A DNA stretch of 64,000 nucleotides. It comes from Nymphalis io (lineage: Eukaryota; Arthropoda; Insecta; Lepidoptera; Nymphalidae). Shown here one piece after another: positions 20,277 to 31,976 of the stretch. Position 1 is the first letter of the stretch, and every line of letters begins with the position of its first letter. Position numbers and translations under genes: made by a program. The stretch lies in NCBI RefSeq assembly GCF_905147045.1, contig NC_065904.1, forward strand, positions 10,788,001 through 10,852,000. Reading direction: 5' to 3'. A model generated the notes under the pieces. The model was not told the DNA's origin, searched no databases, and worked only from the letters and a program-made list of their open reading frames with translations.

Positions 20277-20597
20277 TGCCTCGTTGGTCTAGAAGTTAGA
20301 TGTAAGGCCGCAGACCCTGATCTTGGGTTTAATTCCCAGATCGGGCCAACAAAAAGTTATTGGGTTTTTCTGTCAGAAAATTCTCAGTAGCAGCCCGGAG
20401 CCTTGAAATTAGAAGTGTGCACATTCCCGTGCTTCAGAAAGCAGGTAAAGTCGTTGGTCCTGCGCCTGAACTCTTTCTGGTCGTATCAGATTGCCGTCCC
20501 ATTGGATTATGAGAGCTAGGGAATAGAGAGTGCACCTGTGTTTGTGCACTATAATAACTCCTGCGCAGTTGGCAAATCTCTCTCGAATCTCTTGAAA
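20277..20597 (+). mobile_element. SINE D, full length
   Basis: Head GCCTCGTTGGTCTAGAAGTT (box A region) and box B GGGTTTAATTCCCAGATCGG, then AAAAAGTTATTGGGTTTTTC, body, and 3' end CTGCGCAGTTGGCAAATCTC. Box B has lost the TTCGA core. Confidence 0.9.
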
Positions 20598-20631
20598 TTA
20601 ACATATTGTACCATTATGCTTTTAATAGCAT

Positions 20632-20740
20632 TGGCTCATCATCTAAACTGGAATACAACAAAACTAAGTATTGCTGTATGGTGGTAGAATATGTGATAAG
20701 TGGGTGAACCCTACCCAAAAGGATTTGTACAAAGCACAAT
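20632..20740 (-). mobile_element. Element B 5' fragment
   Basis: GGAATACAACAAAACTAAGT, GGTGGTAGAATATGTGATAA and GGATTTGTACAAAGC match B in minus orientation. Confidence 0.65.
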
Positions 20741-20862
20741 GTCAAGATACTGCAGAAGTAGTTATATAATGTATAAGCTAGTCTTATATGAATGAAATTA
20801 AAATTAGAAATCAATGACGCGAATAACAGGAAGAAAATTAAAGTTAAGTAAGGTAAAGGAAA

Positions 20863-21108
20863 ACGCGTAAATGTCCCACTGCTGGGAAAAGTCCTCTCAT
20901 TTTTTGGAGAAATTGGAGTTTATTCCACCACGCTCCAATTCAAGTTCTTGGATACTATATATGTCAGATTTTCATATGAAACATACAGGTGTTACGATGT
21001 TTTCCTTCAGCGCTGAACATGAGATGAATTATAAACATAAATTGGTGGTTGACCGGGTTTGAACTCGCAACCTTCCATTAAGATTTACATGTTGTAGCCA
21101 CAAACTAC
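20863..21108 (-). mobile_element. SINE A, old copy
   Basis: AAATGTCCCACTGCTGGGAA through TTTTCCTTCAGCGCTGAACA to GACCGGGTTTGAACTCGCAA; about one fifth diverged from the better copies by eye. Confidence 0.8.
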
Positions 21109-21394
21109 TCGTTAATATGCAAACAATTACTAATTCTAAGAAATACACTTAAACATATAAAACGGACGCGAAATGTTTAAATTCAAATGGTGTTTGAAAT
21201 TTACAGTTGTGACGTGGTATATCTAAAACTTGGTAAATAAAAGAAATAGTCACGATGGTCTGGGGTCTTATTTTATTTAACTACGTCTTATATATACGGG
21301 AAAGGAGAACAGAACAGCGAATACATAGAGGTGGCATTTTTGTATCAGCAAATACGTTTGTACAAGTAGTTTAATTTGACCTCATTATGCACAT

Positions 21395-21530
21395 TGAGCG
21401 GCGATAGCCAATTTTCTAGAGCTTAATCTTAATCGAAGATTGCGGATTCTAAGTCAGCCAAGCATTTGAGTTTTTAGTTCTTGAGAGTTCTTAGGAAAAG
21501 ATCACAAGGAAAACCGCATGTGTGGATAAA
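21395..21530 (+). mobile_element. SINE A, degenerate 5' half
   Basis: TTAATCTTAATCGAAGATTG, AGTCAGCCAAGCATTTGAG and CACAAGGAAAACCGCATGTG align with SINE A. Confidence 0.5.
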
Positions 21531-21614
21531 ATTTTTTGCTAAATATATCACATAAAAAATCGTATCTTTGTTATTTTACTTTAGTAGTCACAAGTAAATC
21601 TACTGAAAATTGTA

Positions 21615-21763
21615 ATTTTTTTTTTAAATAGGTTCGTGGACATGCATTTGTTGGTAAGTGGTCACCACCGCTTCTAACAACCATTATGCGCAACTAACCT
21701 TGGGATCTACGATTACACTCACTCACCCATCAAAATGTATATAGACTATAGAATATCCGATGA
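21615..21763 (-). mobile_element. Element B, degenerate
   Basis: A T-rich start (inverse of the A tail), then GGTAAGTGGTCACCACCGCT, ACTAACCTTGGGATCTACG and AATATCCGATGAAC. Confidence 0.7.
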
Positions 21764-21849
21764 ACCAAGCAAAGCCAAGCCGGCTAGACCAAGTAAACGA
21801 TGATGTCTACTCATTTTATTATAATTGTGACGTCATATAATATACGTAA

Positions 21850-22115
21850 CGATGACAATTTATTAAATAAACATGAAACCGTAGAACATCTATGGATATG
21901 CGACGCAATTTTACAATAACGGGCTTGAACGTGGCTTTCTTACCATCTTTTTGTCTGACAGTCATTGGCTTAGTGGTTAGCTTATAAATACATTTAATGC
22001 TCTTAAAGAGAGTAGAAATCTATTTGGGGTAAATCCTGAGAAAGCCTATTACTCTGTATCAGAATATATAACTGCCTTACTACGAAATAAAAATAAATAT
22101 AAAGTTTTACGTTGA
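21850..22115 (+). pseudogene. Broken coding relic, possibly LINE-derived
   Basis: One frame reads LNKHETVEHLWICDAIL before a stop. A second reads YNNGLERGFLTIFLSDSHWL, a stop, then INTFNALKESRNLFGVNPEK and a continuation to a stop at 22112-22114. ETVEHLWIC resembles the His/Cys region after RNase H in I/Jockey-type LINE proteins. The frames are shifted and interrupted. A family F LINE tail lies 100 bp downstream, which fits a decayed LINE, but no catalytic motif is visible. Confidence 0.35.
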
Positions 22116-22212
22116 TCTAGTAACGCGGGTCGGGTATATATATATATATATTTATAGAATCTACTTAATGGACAATTTAGACATGTGAGCCCTATCATAC
22201 CTTAACTTATAA

Positions 22213-22282
22213 AGGACTGACCGACCATTCCGAACCGCTGGTAGCTTTACATTTCATTCAATACTGTAACATGACGATTTGA
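22213..22282 (+). mobile_element. Family F LINE 3' end
   Basis: ATTCCGAACCGCTGGTAGCT and ACTGTAACATGACGATTTGA match the F tail seen at 29.4 kb (TTCCGAACCGGTGGTAGA) at moderate divergence. Confidence 0.55.
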
Positions 22283-22288
22283 AAATTC

Positions 22289-22345
22289 GGAATAAGCTCT
22301 AAACCTCCTCCTCAAAAAGAGGAGACCTTTAGCCCAGCAGTATTA
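22289..22345 (+). mobile_element. SINE A 3' fragment
   Basis: GGAATAAGCTCTAAACCTCC, AAGAGGAGACCTTTAGCCC and AGCAGTA match the end of SINE A. Confidence 0.7.
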
Positions 22346-22850
22346 TAAATTATAAGCTTACTTGAATAAATAATTAGTTGATTGATTGACGGACGAGAAG
22401 TAACTTATAGAAATAGAAATAGGTTTAGGTTTAAAGATTACTTATTCCCATAAAGACAATTACATCACTTACATGAGAACACAATTGAAGAAAAAATACA
22501 AACAATTAACAGACATTCGCTGTCCTACTTACATTTTTCTAATTTAAAATTAAATAACATTTTTATTGTTTTATTTTGTAGGACTTGTAGTTTGTCCAAT
22601 CGTGTTTTGGCAGCACTTCCCTAGATGTCGATTAGATATAATAAATGTGGTTTTATTAGGGAATTATAAATCATCATATAACTCGTTATAAAAATACATA
22701 ATATGTTAATTGACGCATTCTACTGCTACATAATATTGATTTTTAAATTTTGTTATTTGGTTCCTATTGGTCCAGAGTTCAGAGATATTACAAGACTCAG
22801 CCTCAACCGGTGTTACTTGCGCTAAAAGTTACTGCTTCGACCCCGTAGAT
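22346..22850. other. Unique AT-rich sequence, no gene seen
   Basis: No repeat or coding feature recognised. Confidence 0.45.
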
Positions 22851-22854
22851 CATA

Positions 22855-22868
22855 CCCCCCCCCCCCCC
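22855..22868. repeat. C14 homopolymer
   Basis: Fourteen consecutive C bases in a strongly AT-rich region. Confidence 0.95.
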
Positions 22869-22915
22869 ATAGCCATACTCATACCCTACAAGGTGATTTT
22901 CGCGAGAAGCCTGAT

Positions 22916-22932
22916 ATGATGATGATGATGAT
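22916..22932. repeat. (GAT)n microsatellite / possible LINE tail
   Basis: GAAGCCTGATATGATGATGA with further GAT units resembles the GATGAT-tailed LINE end at 713-772. Confidence 0.6.
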
Positions 22933-23244
22933 TTGGGAACACGATGCCACTTCTGCGAGTAATTGCTTACATTTGGTTAAGTACTCGTTTACTGATTTTG
23001 TTGTAAAGTTTCTCAGTACAATATTGTCAAGGGAGCGAGCCCGGCTAATGAAAACATTTGTTGCTTTTTATACATTTTTTGTTCAGAGTTTTGTGAAAAC
23101 TTTTCTTGTAAAAATAGGTATTTTTATATTTTTATTTTGAAACGCCGCAAACGGTCTTCGTGAAAATATATTTTATTCAATTATATTATGTAGAAGTTTT
23201 TCTTTATTATTTTCAGTGAACAGGAAATAACATGAGTATATAGG

Positions 23245-23425
23245 CCATTAAGCCCGAAAACGTCACATTGCTGGGCAAACTTCTTAATGCGATGGTTTGG
23301 TGTTTGTTCCATGTCGCTACTACAAGAGTAAGTACACATATGGCACATGTCAATCAACCCATGTAAGTTTCGCCATGATGTTTTCCTTCACCAATAAGCA
23401 TGAGATTAATCACTATAACGATATA
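23245..23425 (-). mobile_element. SINE A, old copy
   Basis: CACATTGCTGGGCAAACTTC, TATGGCACATGTCAATCAA and GATGTTTTCCTTCACCAATA match SINE A; the head is missing. Confidence 0.65.
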
Positions 23426-23536
23426 TATTATACGGTTTGATACGGTTTTCACCAATGGATAAAATTATTCATAAGGTAGGTTTTGGTGTAAAATTTAATA
23501 AGGTTTTGAATAAATTGGCTGCAATGTGAAGAGAAA

Positions 23537-23846
23537 CAGGGCCGAGATGGCCCAGTGGTAAGAACGCGTGAATCTTAACCGATGATCGTGGGTTCAAACC
23601 CGGGCAAGCACCACTGAATTTTCATGTGCTTAATTTGTGATTATAATTCATCTCGTGCTTTACGGTGAAGGAAAACATCGTGAGGAAACCTGCATGTGTC
23701 TAAATTCACTGAAATTCTGCCACATGTGAATTCTACCAACCCGCATTGGAGCAGCGTGGTGGAATAAGCTCCAAACCTTCCCATCAAAAAGAGGAGAGGA
23801 GGCCTTTAGCCCAGCAGTGGGACATTCACAGGCTGTTACGGGTACG
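23537..23846 (+). mobile_element. SINE A, full length, with target duplication
   Basis: GGCCGAGATGGCCCAGTGGT head, GGGTTCAAACCCGGGC box B and 3' end CACAGGCTGTTACGGG. GTGAAGAGAAA at 23526-23536 and 23847-23857 is an exact 11-bp target duplication. A young copy. Confidence 0.94.
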
Positions 23847-23954
23847 GTGAAGAGAAAAAAAAATGACAATACTTATATTATCTATTACTAAGTAAAAAAA
23901 AATATTAAGACGTTTTTTGACCCGTGCGAATCCGGGACAGGTTTCTAGTTATAG

Positions 23955-24057
23955 TTAAATATTAAGCGCATGAAAAGTCAATGGTGCTTGCTCGGATTTC
24001 GAACCACGATATTTTTTTTAAATCCACTTGTTTTACCTTAAGGGTCATCTCGACCCA
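23955..24057 (-). mobile_element. SINE A head, degenerate
   Basis: GCGCATGAAAAGTCAATGGT, GCTCGGATTTCGAACCACG and GGTCATCTCGACCC; the body is missing. Confidence 0.6.
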
Positions 24058-24437
24058 CGAACAGGCCTCGTTAAATATAGTGCCTAAATACTCAGATTTG
24101 TATACATTTAAATGCTAAATATACAGGCTATACAAACCGAGGGTGTTGTACTATAGAGTGTCATCAAAAGCGTAAATTTTACTATTTTTAGTTATTAAAA
24201 CAGTCTCGAACCAGCATCTTAGCCAGTGTTTCGTGTTCATTAGACCGTCTTGTATGTACGTAGACGTTGTTTTAAGTCTGAGAGGGTTATCATGATTTTA
24301 AGATTCTTGAAGAAGGATTTTTTCTTTGCATGCTGTGTTTGATCTAAAAGCTAAGTAGATAGAACGAATACGATTTGCTAGTTCAAATCCAGAGAAAAAC
24401 CCCTTGACTTTTTAAGTGCTTAATGTATGTTTATATT
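24058..24437. other. Unique sequence, no gene seen
   Basis: A tRNA-like string at 24355-24395 (AAGTAGATAGAACGAATACG, GTTCAAATCC) may be another SINE head, too degraded to classify. Confidence 0.35.
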
Positions 24438-24721
24438 GGGCTAGATGGTTAAATCGCGTGAATCTTAACCGATGATCGTGGGTTCAAACCCGGGCAAGCA
24501 CTACTGAATTTTCATGTGCTTAATTTGTGTTTATAATTCATCTCGTGCTTAACGGTGAAGGAAAACATCGTGAGGAAACCTGCATGTGTCTAATTTCACT
24601 GAAATTCTGCCACATGTGTATTCTACCATTGGAGCAGCGTGGTGGAATAAGCTCCAAACCTTCTCCTCAAAAGGGAGAGGAGGCTTTAGCCCAGCAGTGG
24701 GACATTAACAGGCTGTTACTG
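24438..24721 (+). mobile_element. SINE A, nearly full length
   Basis: The head is shortened (GGCTAGATGGTTAAATCG) and the box B of GGGTTCAAACCCGGGC is intact. The body lacks 10 bp of the CCAACCCGC segment. 3' end AACAGGCTGTTACTGT. Confidence 0.92.
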
Positions 24722-24779
24722 TAGGTGGTTAAGTATCTTAGGTGAACTTACATAACTGTTAATACATTTAAATTTAGAC

Positions 24780-24984
24780 AATAATAATTACTACTACTCC
24801 GACGGTCTGTACGAATGGGAACCTAATGATCTGTAAAACGGTTAAGTTAGTATGGGTACCAGTTTCTCACAAAGGAATGTATACTTTGTTAAACGGTTTT
24901 ATATTATTGATTAATTAACTTACCTGTAAATTTTCCTTTGTGTTTTTAGAGAAATAAATATCATTTCATTTCATTCAAACGAAC
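24780..24984 (+). mobile_element. Possible LINE 3' end with ATTTC tail
   Basis: Ends GAGAAATAAATATCATTTCA followed by more TTTCATTC repeats. LINE tails of this style occur in Lepidoptera. The upstream part (CGGTCTGTACGAATGGGAAC) has no recognised match here. Confidence 0.3.
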
Positions 24985-25002
24985 ATACTTAAGTGCTTAT
25001 AC

Positions 25003-25062
25003 AAGGTTTGGAGTTTATGCTATCATGCTGTTTCAATGCAGGTTGGTGGATAATTTATTGAT
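25003..25062 (-). mobile_element. SINE A fragment
   Basis: AAGGTTTGGAGTTTATGCTA and AATGCAGGTTGGTGGATAA. Confidence 0.6.
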
Positions 25063-25493
25063 GTCAAGAAAAAATAATTACAAATAAAAGACATGATTCA
25101 TTTCATTCATTCCTCATTAAGGCAACCACCATGCATCAATATATATTTCAAATTATATATATTTATTAAATATTTATCTAATATAAAGGCATAGTTTAAA
25201 GTGAATGAAGCTGAGTAAACGATAGTCAAAATAATTTTAAATACATATTAAAATCGTTTTATTAACAAACAATAAATAAAATTTGAAACGTTAAACACAA
25301 ATAAGTTGAGCACGCAACCGATTATATAAAATGCATGGCTCGGGCATCGAATTGACGTATTAGAGTAAGTTAATCCACCCTCGTTGCCGTTGAAAAGATT
25401 TCCCCTGGGGTACAGTCAGCCGCTCAACGATTTAAGGCACAGGAACTAGTGATTACACATCTTTGAAAATAAAATAATATGTACTATTTATTT
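25063..25493. other. Unique AT-rich sequence, no gene seen
   Basis: No feature recognised. Confidence 0.45.
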
Positions 25494-25691
25494 AATAGGT
25501 AGAGGGCCTAGCCAATGGACCACCTGATCTGTAGTTCCAACCATAGACTATAAGATATATTAATCATTCCTTAAATTGCGAATGCGTCACCAACTTTCGG
25601 ATTTAGAAAAATTTGGGCCCAGGTAGCTGTTACTGCTCTTTAAAATAGGCGATAGAGGTACCCAGACAGATTTGTACAAAGCCCTGTCACC
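25494..25691 (-). mobile_element. Element B, old copy
   Basis: GGCCTAGCCAATGGACCACC, GCGAATGCGTCACCAACTTT, GGTACCCAGACAGATTTGTA and CAAAGCCCTGTCACC; several deletions. Confidence 0.7.
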
Positions 25692-26567
25692 GAGTAAGTT
25701 GTAATATCCAAATATGTTTGTATTCATGAAATATGTAAGTGACGTGAGTATGTATATAACTTTAAGTTACGATTTTAGGAGAGCAATGGCCATAAACAAA
25801 TCTGGCAAAGTGTACATGTATGTAGGAAATAATCTCATTATTTGCGTGAAATATAATTAACCTTACTCTACTATCTTCAACGAAGACAAAACCGCAGGGC
25901 ACAACCAATAATGTATGTGTAGTTTGGTTAAGATAAATAGACAAAAGCCTAAATATGCTTTATGCCGCAATGAGGAAGGAACAAGTGGTATGACTTTGTT
26001 TAAGGACAATAAAAATAAAAAAAAGATAGGATGATAAAAGTAACGTAGCACCCACAAAGAACTTTTCAATATTATTTTATTTTTAAAAAACACATGTAAA
26101 ATGAAATCTGCGAGCATTCCTTAAAAAAAAATTCGAGATTTCTTTAAGTTTGTTACTTAGACCGCACCGGAAGCCATGAGTAATATTTTAAGCTCGTCGA
26201 AATCAACGATCCAACTCTTTCGTATTCAACGCGTGCTCCGAGGTGACATTTTAAACTAACTCAGATCAGGAACGTTTTATCTGAATTATATTAGTTTGTT
26301 CAACAAAAAAAACTTAGTCAATTAAGAATACATTTTTGTCAATCATCGAAGACGTTGTTATCTAGCGCAATCATATGAATGATGATACGGAAAATAAACT
26401 AAATCCAAATTATTATTTTTCTATATAAATGTAATCGTTGTATGTATATGTATAATATATGTATATATGAAAGTTAAAATAAATTCTGTGCAATTATATT
26501 TTTTTGTGCTGTATATAAAATTTCCTTAAATATCAATAGACTAATCGTATTTTCTTTATAAATCGGT
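25692..26567. other. Unique AT-rich sequence, no gene seen
   Basis: Minus-strand frames at 25762-26117 are AT-rich and hydrophobic without recognised domains. The rest has no feature. Confidence 0.45.
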
Positions 26568-26568
26568 G

Positions 26569-26671
26569 GACCTCGTTAGTCTTGTGGCTTGATGTAAGGC
26601 CGCAGACCCGCAGGTCCTGGGGTTAAATCCCAGGTTGGGTCAATAAAAAGTTATTGGGTTTTTCTGTCGTT
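26569..26671 (+). mobile_element. SINE D, head only (3'-deleted)
   Basis: CCTCGTTAGTCTTGTGGCTT head, GGTTAAATCCCAGGTTGGG box B and AAAAAGTTATTGGGTTTTTC, then a break. Loss of the 3' end is not expected from reverse transcription, so a later deletion is likely. Confidence 0.82.
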
Positions 26672-27655
26672 ATCTGTATATCTAAGTACTACTAACGACT
26701 TGAATTCCTTAACATCCAATAACGTTTTAGCAGCCCAATTCGGAAATCGAACCTTGGACCTCACGATCCATAACCATACAAGCTTGTACTTACAACTTGT
26801 TACCTGAACAACGTAATAGATTTTATAAATAAGCGAAGTAAAGATAAATTACTAAGACGTTAACAGTATAATGTTAGCTCCCTAGTAATCTATAATTTAG
26901 TTACCGAAAGGTGAGTTAAGTACTATGTCTAATCACTAAGGCCCTGAAGCTTCTAAGTGAATTATCATGATATAACACGACCATTTACGTATATACAGGC
27001 TTGTAGTCATTACTGCTATTAATTAGAATAGATGCCCAGATAAACTGGGATTATGACGTCACTATATAATTGAATAAGACAAAGGGTCAGTGGAAACGAC
27101 TTATTGTGCTTTTAAATTAACGATTTGATTAATTGATTTCGAATACAATTGTTAATAATTATCGTTTAAAATATTTTAATTATAAAAATATTCGAGTAAG
27201 ATTTTAATAATTTATAGAGTAATTTTTAGACATTTTTGCCATTTATTCAACCGGTCTTACTTGTAAACGTTGCTTAGCGGCTGTTTAGTTAAACAATGAT
27301 TTCGCTCTTTCTGTCATTATTGATTGGACATTCGAAAGAAGAAGACGTAGTGTTTGAGTATTCACCCGCTAAACAACTGTTATACTTATAATCAGTCTAT
27401 TTTCAACTAGTAATAGTACTAGTACTGGTGTTCAAAACCTTGTCTATAAGCATAATAAAATAAAATTACACAAGAGTAAAACTTTGATAATTAACTTAAT
27501 TATATTATTAACGATGTTTTGCGGGTGTCAAGTTAAACAATGCTCTCTCTCTTTATATCATCATTGACTTGATATTTGAAAGAACAAGACACATCATTGC
27601 TAAACCCTCTAAATAACATTTATAAATAAACACGTATACTTATTACTAGTATGTA
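26672..27655. other. Unique AT-rich sequence, no gene seen
   Basis: Contains a box B-like GGAAATCGAACCTTGGACC (minus orientation) at 26741-26760, possibly another degraded SINE head. Otherwise no feature. Confidence 0.4.
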
Positions 27656-27657
27656 GC

Positions 27658-27920
27658 AGACTGCAATTGTCCCGCTGCTGGGCTAAGGGCTAACTAGACG
27701 GCTTGCTTACTATATCACGTTGCTCCAATGCAGGTTGTTTGATACATATATGGAAAATTTGAATCTGATACATACAGGTTTCCTCACGAGGTTTCCTCAA
27801 CCACCGAACACGAGATAAATTATAAAAACAAATTTATCACATAAAAATAGCAGCGTTGCTTGTCCGGATTTGAACCCGTAATTTTCTGATTCACGTATTT
27901 ATACAATGTGACGCCTCGAC
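27658..27920 (-). mobile_element. SINE A, old copy
   Basis: GTCCCGCTGCTGGGCTAAGG, CATACAGGTTTCCTCACGAG and GTCCGGATTTGAACCCGTAA; end to end but heavily mutated. Confidence 0.75.
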
Positions 27921-27964
27921 AACTAGTATAGGTTTTCAAACCTTTTATTTCCATGAATAGATAA

Positions 27965-28045
27965 GAAAGTCAAAAGTAAAAAAAAAACTTTATTCAATAC
28001 ATAATCTTTACACTTCCTTATTGATTTTTTATAAATAATAATACA
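27965..28045 (-). mobile_element. Family F LINE 3' end
   Basis: Minus orientation: AGTCAAAAGTAAAAAAAAAA, CTTTATTCAATACATAATCT and TTACACTTCCTTATTGA align with the F copy at 29421-29549 read backwards. Confidence 0.65.
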
Positions 28046-29420
28046 AAACAACAGCTTGCGTATTATTTTAAGATAACGCTGATGTACTATTTTATTACGA
28101 ATGATATTCTCAATAATTATATATGGTATTTTAATTACTTTCAAGTATGTCATCGCTTTTAATTTACAACGACGTTGATTAAGATTGTGTTTGACAATTA
28201 GACAGTGAACTGATTGACAATTCAAACGTTAACGTCTAATGGAATTTATTTGAAGTTGAGAGAAATAATTATTTTAAAGGCCCCAACAGTTCATAAGACG
28301 GAGGCCTGATAGTGAGTGAGAGTAGACGATCTCGACCCCTCGAGTTATATTCGTAAACACTCCTAATAAAAGCTTAACATTTAACTAGAAAACATTTAAC
28401 TAGATATTAGTAATTATTTGAAAGCAATTAATGTTCTTATTTTCAATTGTGATCTGTCCTTCAATATAAATGGGTTCAAGTGCTTTTGAATCGTCGTGTT
28501 CGGAAACTATAATATACTGGGAATTACTGTCAAGAAAGTCCGTAGTTAACGTTTAAGCAATTATTTGTCACGTGGAAATCAATGAATACTAAATCCATGA
28601 TTTTATTATCAAACGAAGTATCAATCTAGGTACTAGTTACTACTAGGTATCAATTTAGTGTACATTAATCGATTGATTGATATAAAATTATTTTGCTATA
28701 AAGCGCTTTTTAGTGCTTTAATTAAATAATATTTTTAAATAAGAAAAAAAACAAATACAGAACTTTGCTTACGCTTCAGAAGGGCAAAACGCACGACACT
28801 ACATACCCCAGCTTCAACCCTTATGTGGGGTTTAAAACAATGCGCGAACACGACAGAGGTACATTTACTCATTGCGGGATTGAACCCCCGACACCAGGGG
28901 CGAGGTGTTAATTAGTTGATACGAATGCTCTTTAGATATTTCATTCCACATTTTCATTATTTCAGTGTTTAAAGTTTTTTTTTTAAGAATTTTAATATTT
29001 AAGATTAATGATAAATAAATTAGGAGACGCATAACAATAAACAAATAATTGTCTATTTATATTAATTATCTGAAATATTTGAATAATATTTTTCTTTCTT
29101 TTTTTTTCTTTACTGGCATTTAGTGGCATTACAACAAAGCTGATAACATTTAATCCTCCATAAACCCCGTCATGGACACTGACCAAACACCAAACACCTC
29201 TCTAGAAAACGTTCAAAAATATATGCAATTGTGAAATTTAAAAGAATCGTTAAGGAACGCTTGTGTGCTAAAGGATATTACATAACCAATGACTTTTTAA
29301 ATGATTGCACACCTTGGGAATGAAACGATCGCCTCCAGGTTAGTTCAAATAAAAAATATATATATTATTCTGCTATTGTTGTATATTACTTATAATTGTA
29401 AAGGATGAGATATAAAAAAA
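28046..29420. other. Unique AT-rich sequence, no gene seen
   Basis: A box B-like GCGGGATTGAACCCCCGAC at 28875-28895 (minus orientation) sits in sequence that does not fold as a tRNA. No other feature. Confidence 0.4.
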
Positions 29421-29549
29421 ATCCCGCTGAGTTTCTTTCAACGGTTCTTCTCAGGTCTGAGGTGTTTATTTCCGAACCGGTGGTAGATTTATGACAATCA
29501 ATAAGCAAGTGTAACGTTTCTATATTAAATAAAGATTTTTGACTTTGAC
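29421..29549 (+). mobile_element. Family F LINE 3' end
   Basis: ATCCCGCTGAGTTTCTTTCA, CGGTTCTTCTCAGGTCTGAG and TTCCGAACCGGTGGTAG, ending ATTAAATAAAGATTTTTGAC then TTTGACC. Only the 3' UTR is left, as is typical of 5'-truncated LINE copies. Confidence 0.8.
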
Positions 29550-29552
29550 CTG

Positions 29553-30608
29553 AAATAAATAAAAAAGTAAAATAAATTTATAATAAATAAAACAGTCGTA
29601 TCTACAAATACAACGCAACGAATTTTGGGTCAGTAATTCGATAAATGTTGCAAGTCAATGTTATAGTATTGGAAAGATTGTTAGGTTATAAAAAACGCCC
29701 TCTTCACTCTCATTAACGGTTCTTAATTTACAATAATTAACAGATTTTTTTACAAAATCTTAGTAATGTTCCCTCTACCATCAATTGCAAAAGAAATCTT
29801 TGAACGTGCTAAATTAATTAAGGGGAAGTTCATTAAAAATACAGTTTACATAACTCACTTATATATTTCATCTCGTTCTTATTCGTGTGATTAGTGTGTA
29901 TTTGTCTTACTCATCCGCCCTTTACCGAGATCCTTAATTATGCCCCTAAAGACCAAACTTAATTGCCCTATTTCTAAGCTAAAATAAATTTTCACTTGAT
30001 GTTTCGAATGAGCTAATTATTTTGAAAACCACATGCTTTCCCTCAGCGTCATAAATATTTATTTAAATTCTAATTTCGTCTGAATAAATAGTGACTTAGT
30101 CTGTGTACGTAAAAAATAATTATAATTCTTAATATCTTGTTTATATGTAAAACTTGTGCATACACGTTTACTTTTAATTAGAAGCTTACAAGTAATAATT
30201 TCAAGTGGAATGAGTATTTTCTACATAAATTAGGTATATATTTGTAAATTATTATTATGGCACCGTACTTATGTGCATAGGATTTTTGATTATTTAAACA
30301 AGATTGTCAATTATAACTGACTGTACTTTTTTATAATTTAGTCTGTGGCATCTTAATACAATCGATCAACAAAAAAACTAAAAAAAATATGTATTAAAAT
30401 AATTAGACGTTTTAAAAAAAATCCATGTTACATTATATAATTTTACATAATACCTAATGATTGCGATGTCAACAATGAAGAACAAGATTATTAAAAAAAT
30501 GAAGTAAATACTCAGAAGTAAAAGATATGATGATGTAAGGGTTCTAACGATACCACGATATCCAAATCTGTTCAGGAATTTAAAAGTTCCAGTCGAATAA
30601 AGAAACTC
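29553..30608. other. Unique AT-rich sequence, no gene seen
   Basis: About 1 kb with no repeat family, coding frame or RNA gene recognised. Confidence 0.45.
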
Positions 30609-30886
30609 TTTTTTTTATAGAATAGGAAGGCGACGGGCCTGATGGTAAGTGGTCACCAAACGCCCTTAGTCATTGGCATTGTATGAAATGTCAACCATCG
30701 CTTACATAGCCAATGCGCCACCAACCTTGGGAACTAAGATTTTATGTCCCTTGTGCCTGTAATTACACTGGCTCACTCACCCTTCAAACCGGAACACACC
30801 AATATCAAGTATTGCTGTTTTGCGGTAGAATATCTGGTAAGTGGGTGGTACTTACCCAGACGAGCTTGCACAAAGCTCTACCACCA
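30609..30886 (-). mobile_element. Element B, full length
   Basis: From the T-rich start and ATAGAATAGGAAGGCGACGG to GCTTGCACAAAGCTCTACCA. AAACTC occurs just before (30603-30608) and just after and may be a short target duplication. The plus strand is open for about 90 codons by chance. Confidence 0.9.
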
Positions 30887-31582
30887 GTAAACTCGAGCAG
30901 TAATATAAAATTTATCTCTAAGCTATTTTGTATTTTAAATCGTAAAGCTAACGGGACGCTAAAGGGAAGTTATACAGTATTTAACATTTGAACTCTTACA
31001 CTCTATAACTTACAAGCTCTACGTTCTCTGTCAAGTAACTTCAAGTTTCTTCTATCTGAAGTTTGCTTGTTTTTTATCTCTTTCTATCTTTCACTCTCTC
31101 AGCTTGTAGCGTAAAATCATAACTTTATTATCCTATCAGTATCAATACTGGAATTCACTTTGCAATGTATTCATAATTGATTTTCAATGATTAATTAAAA
31201 ATAAAATAGTATAATAAAATATATAAACTACAAATATAGTACCAAATACGTTAAAGCGATTTAAGCGCTTAAAAATAACGACGACGAATAAGTCAACTCC
31301 AATATGCAGTAATAAAAGTCCCAGTAACTATTATATCCCCGTTTTCATGAAACTTTTCTCACCGAACACTTGAGAAATGGAAAAGAACTCTTGAATTCAT
31401 AATAGGCGCTTCGAGTTACACCAATTAGGGACTAGACTGACGCCATGTTTTTTCCTATAGATATATATTTTTCATTTTTGAAGGGTTACCTATTGAAGCG
31501 TTATAGAGTCATTTTTAACCAAGCTCAGAAAAGGAGTAGTTTGACAATTCGTCTATTTATATAATATTTAGCGATGATATAC
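30887..31582. other. Unique AT-rich sequence, no gene seen
   Basis: A pyrimidine-rich run of TCTC/TTTCT motifs at 31020-31110; otherwise no feature. Confidence 0.4.
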
Positions 31583-31876
31583 TTGGTGGTAGGATTTGCA
31601 ACCCCATCTGAATAGTCACCACCCTGATTACATATTGTACCAAAAATAGCAATACTTAATATTGTTATGTTCCAGTTTAAATGTTGAATGATCCAGTGTG
31701 ACTACGACTTAAGGGATAATAACATCTTGATCTCAAGATTGGTGAGACATTTACGATGTAAGGAATGAATATTCCTTAAGTTGGTGGCGCAGTGCAAGAC
31801 ATGGTTAATATTTCTTAAAATGTCAATTTCTATGGGCAGTGGTTGCACTTACCATCAGATGGCTGGTTCTAAAAAA
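31583..31876 (+). mobile_element. Element B, old copy
   Basis: TTGGTGGTAGGATTTGCAAC, ATATTGTTATGTTCCAGTTT and CACTTACCATCAGATGGC, ending GGTTCTAAAAAAAAG. A segment around 31745-31800 is duplicated (TTGGTGAGACATT... and TTGGTGGCGCAGT...). Confidence 0.8.
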
Positions 31877-31976
31877 AAGTTCTTGAAATAATAAGGATAC
31901 ATTATGTAGAATTTATTGTCACAGTAAAAATGGTAATTTTTATTGGTGTGTCTGTGGAATGGAATAATAGAATAGA

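Noticed and set aside
27923..28225. 100-codon minus-strand frame
   Set aside because: AT-rich, lysine/isoleucine-rich and overlaps a family F LINE tail.
28870..28900. Box B-like GCGGGATTGAACCCCCG
   Set aside because: No matching box A at the right distance and no second copy.
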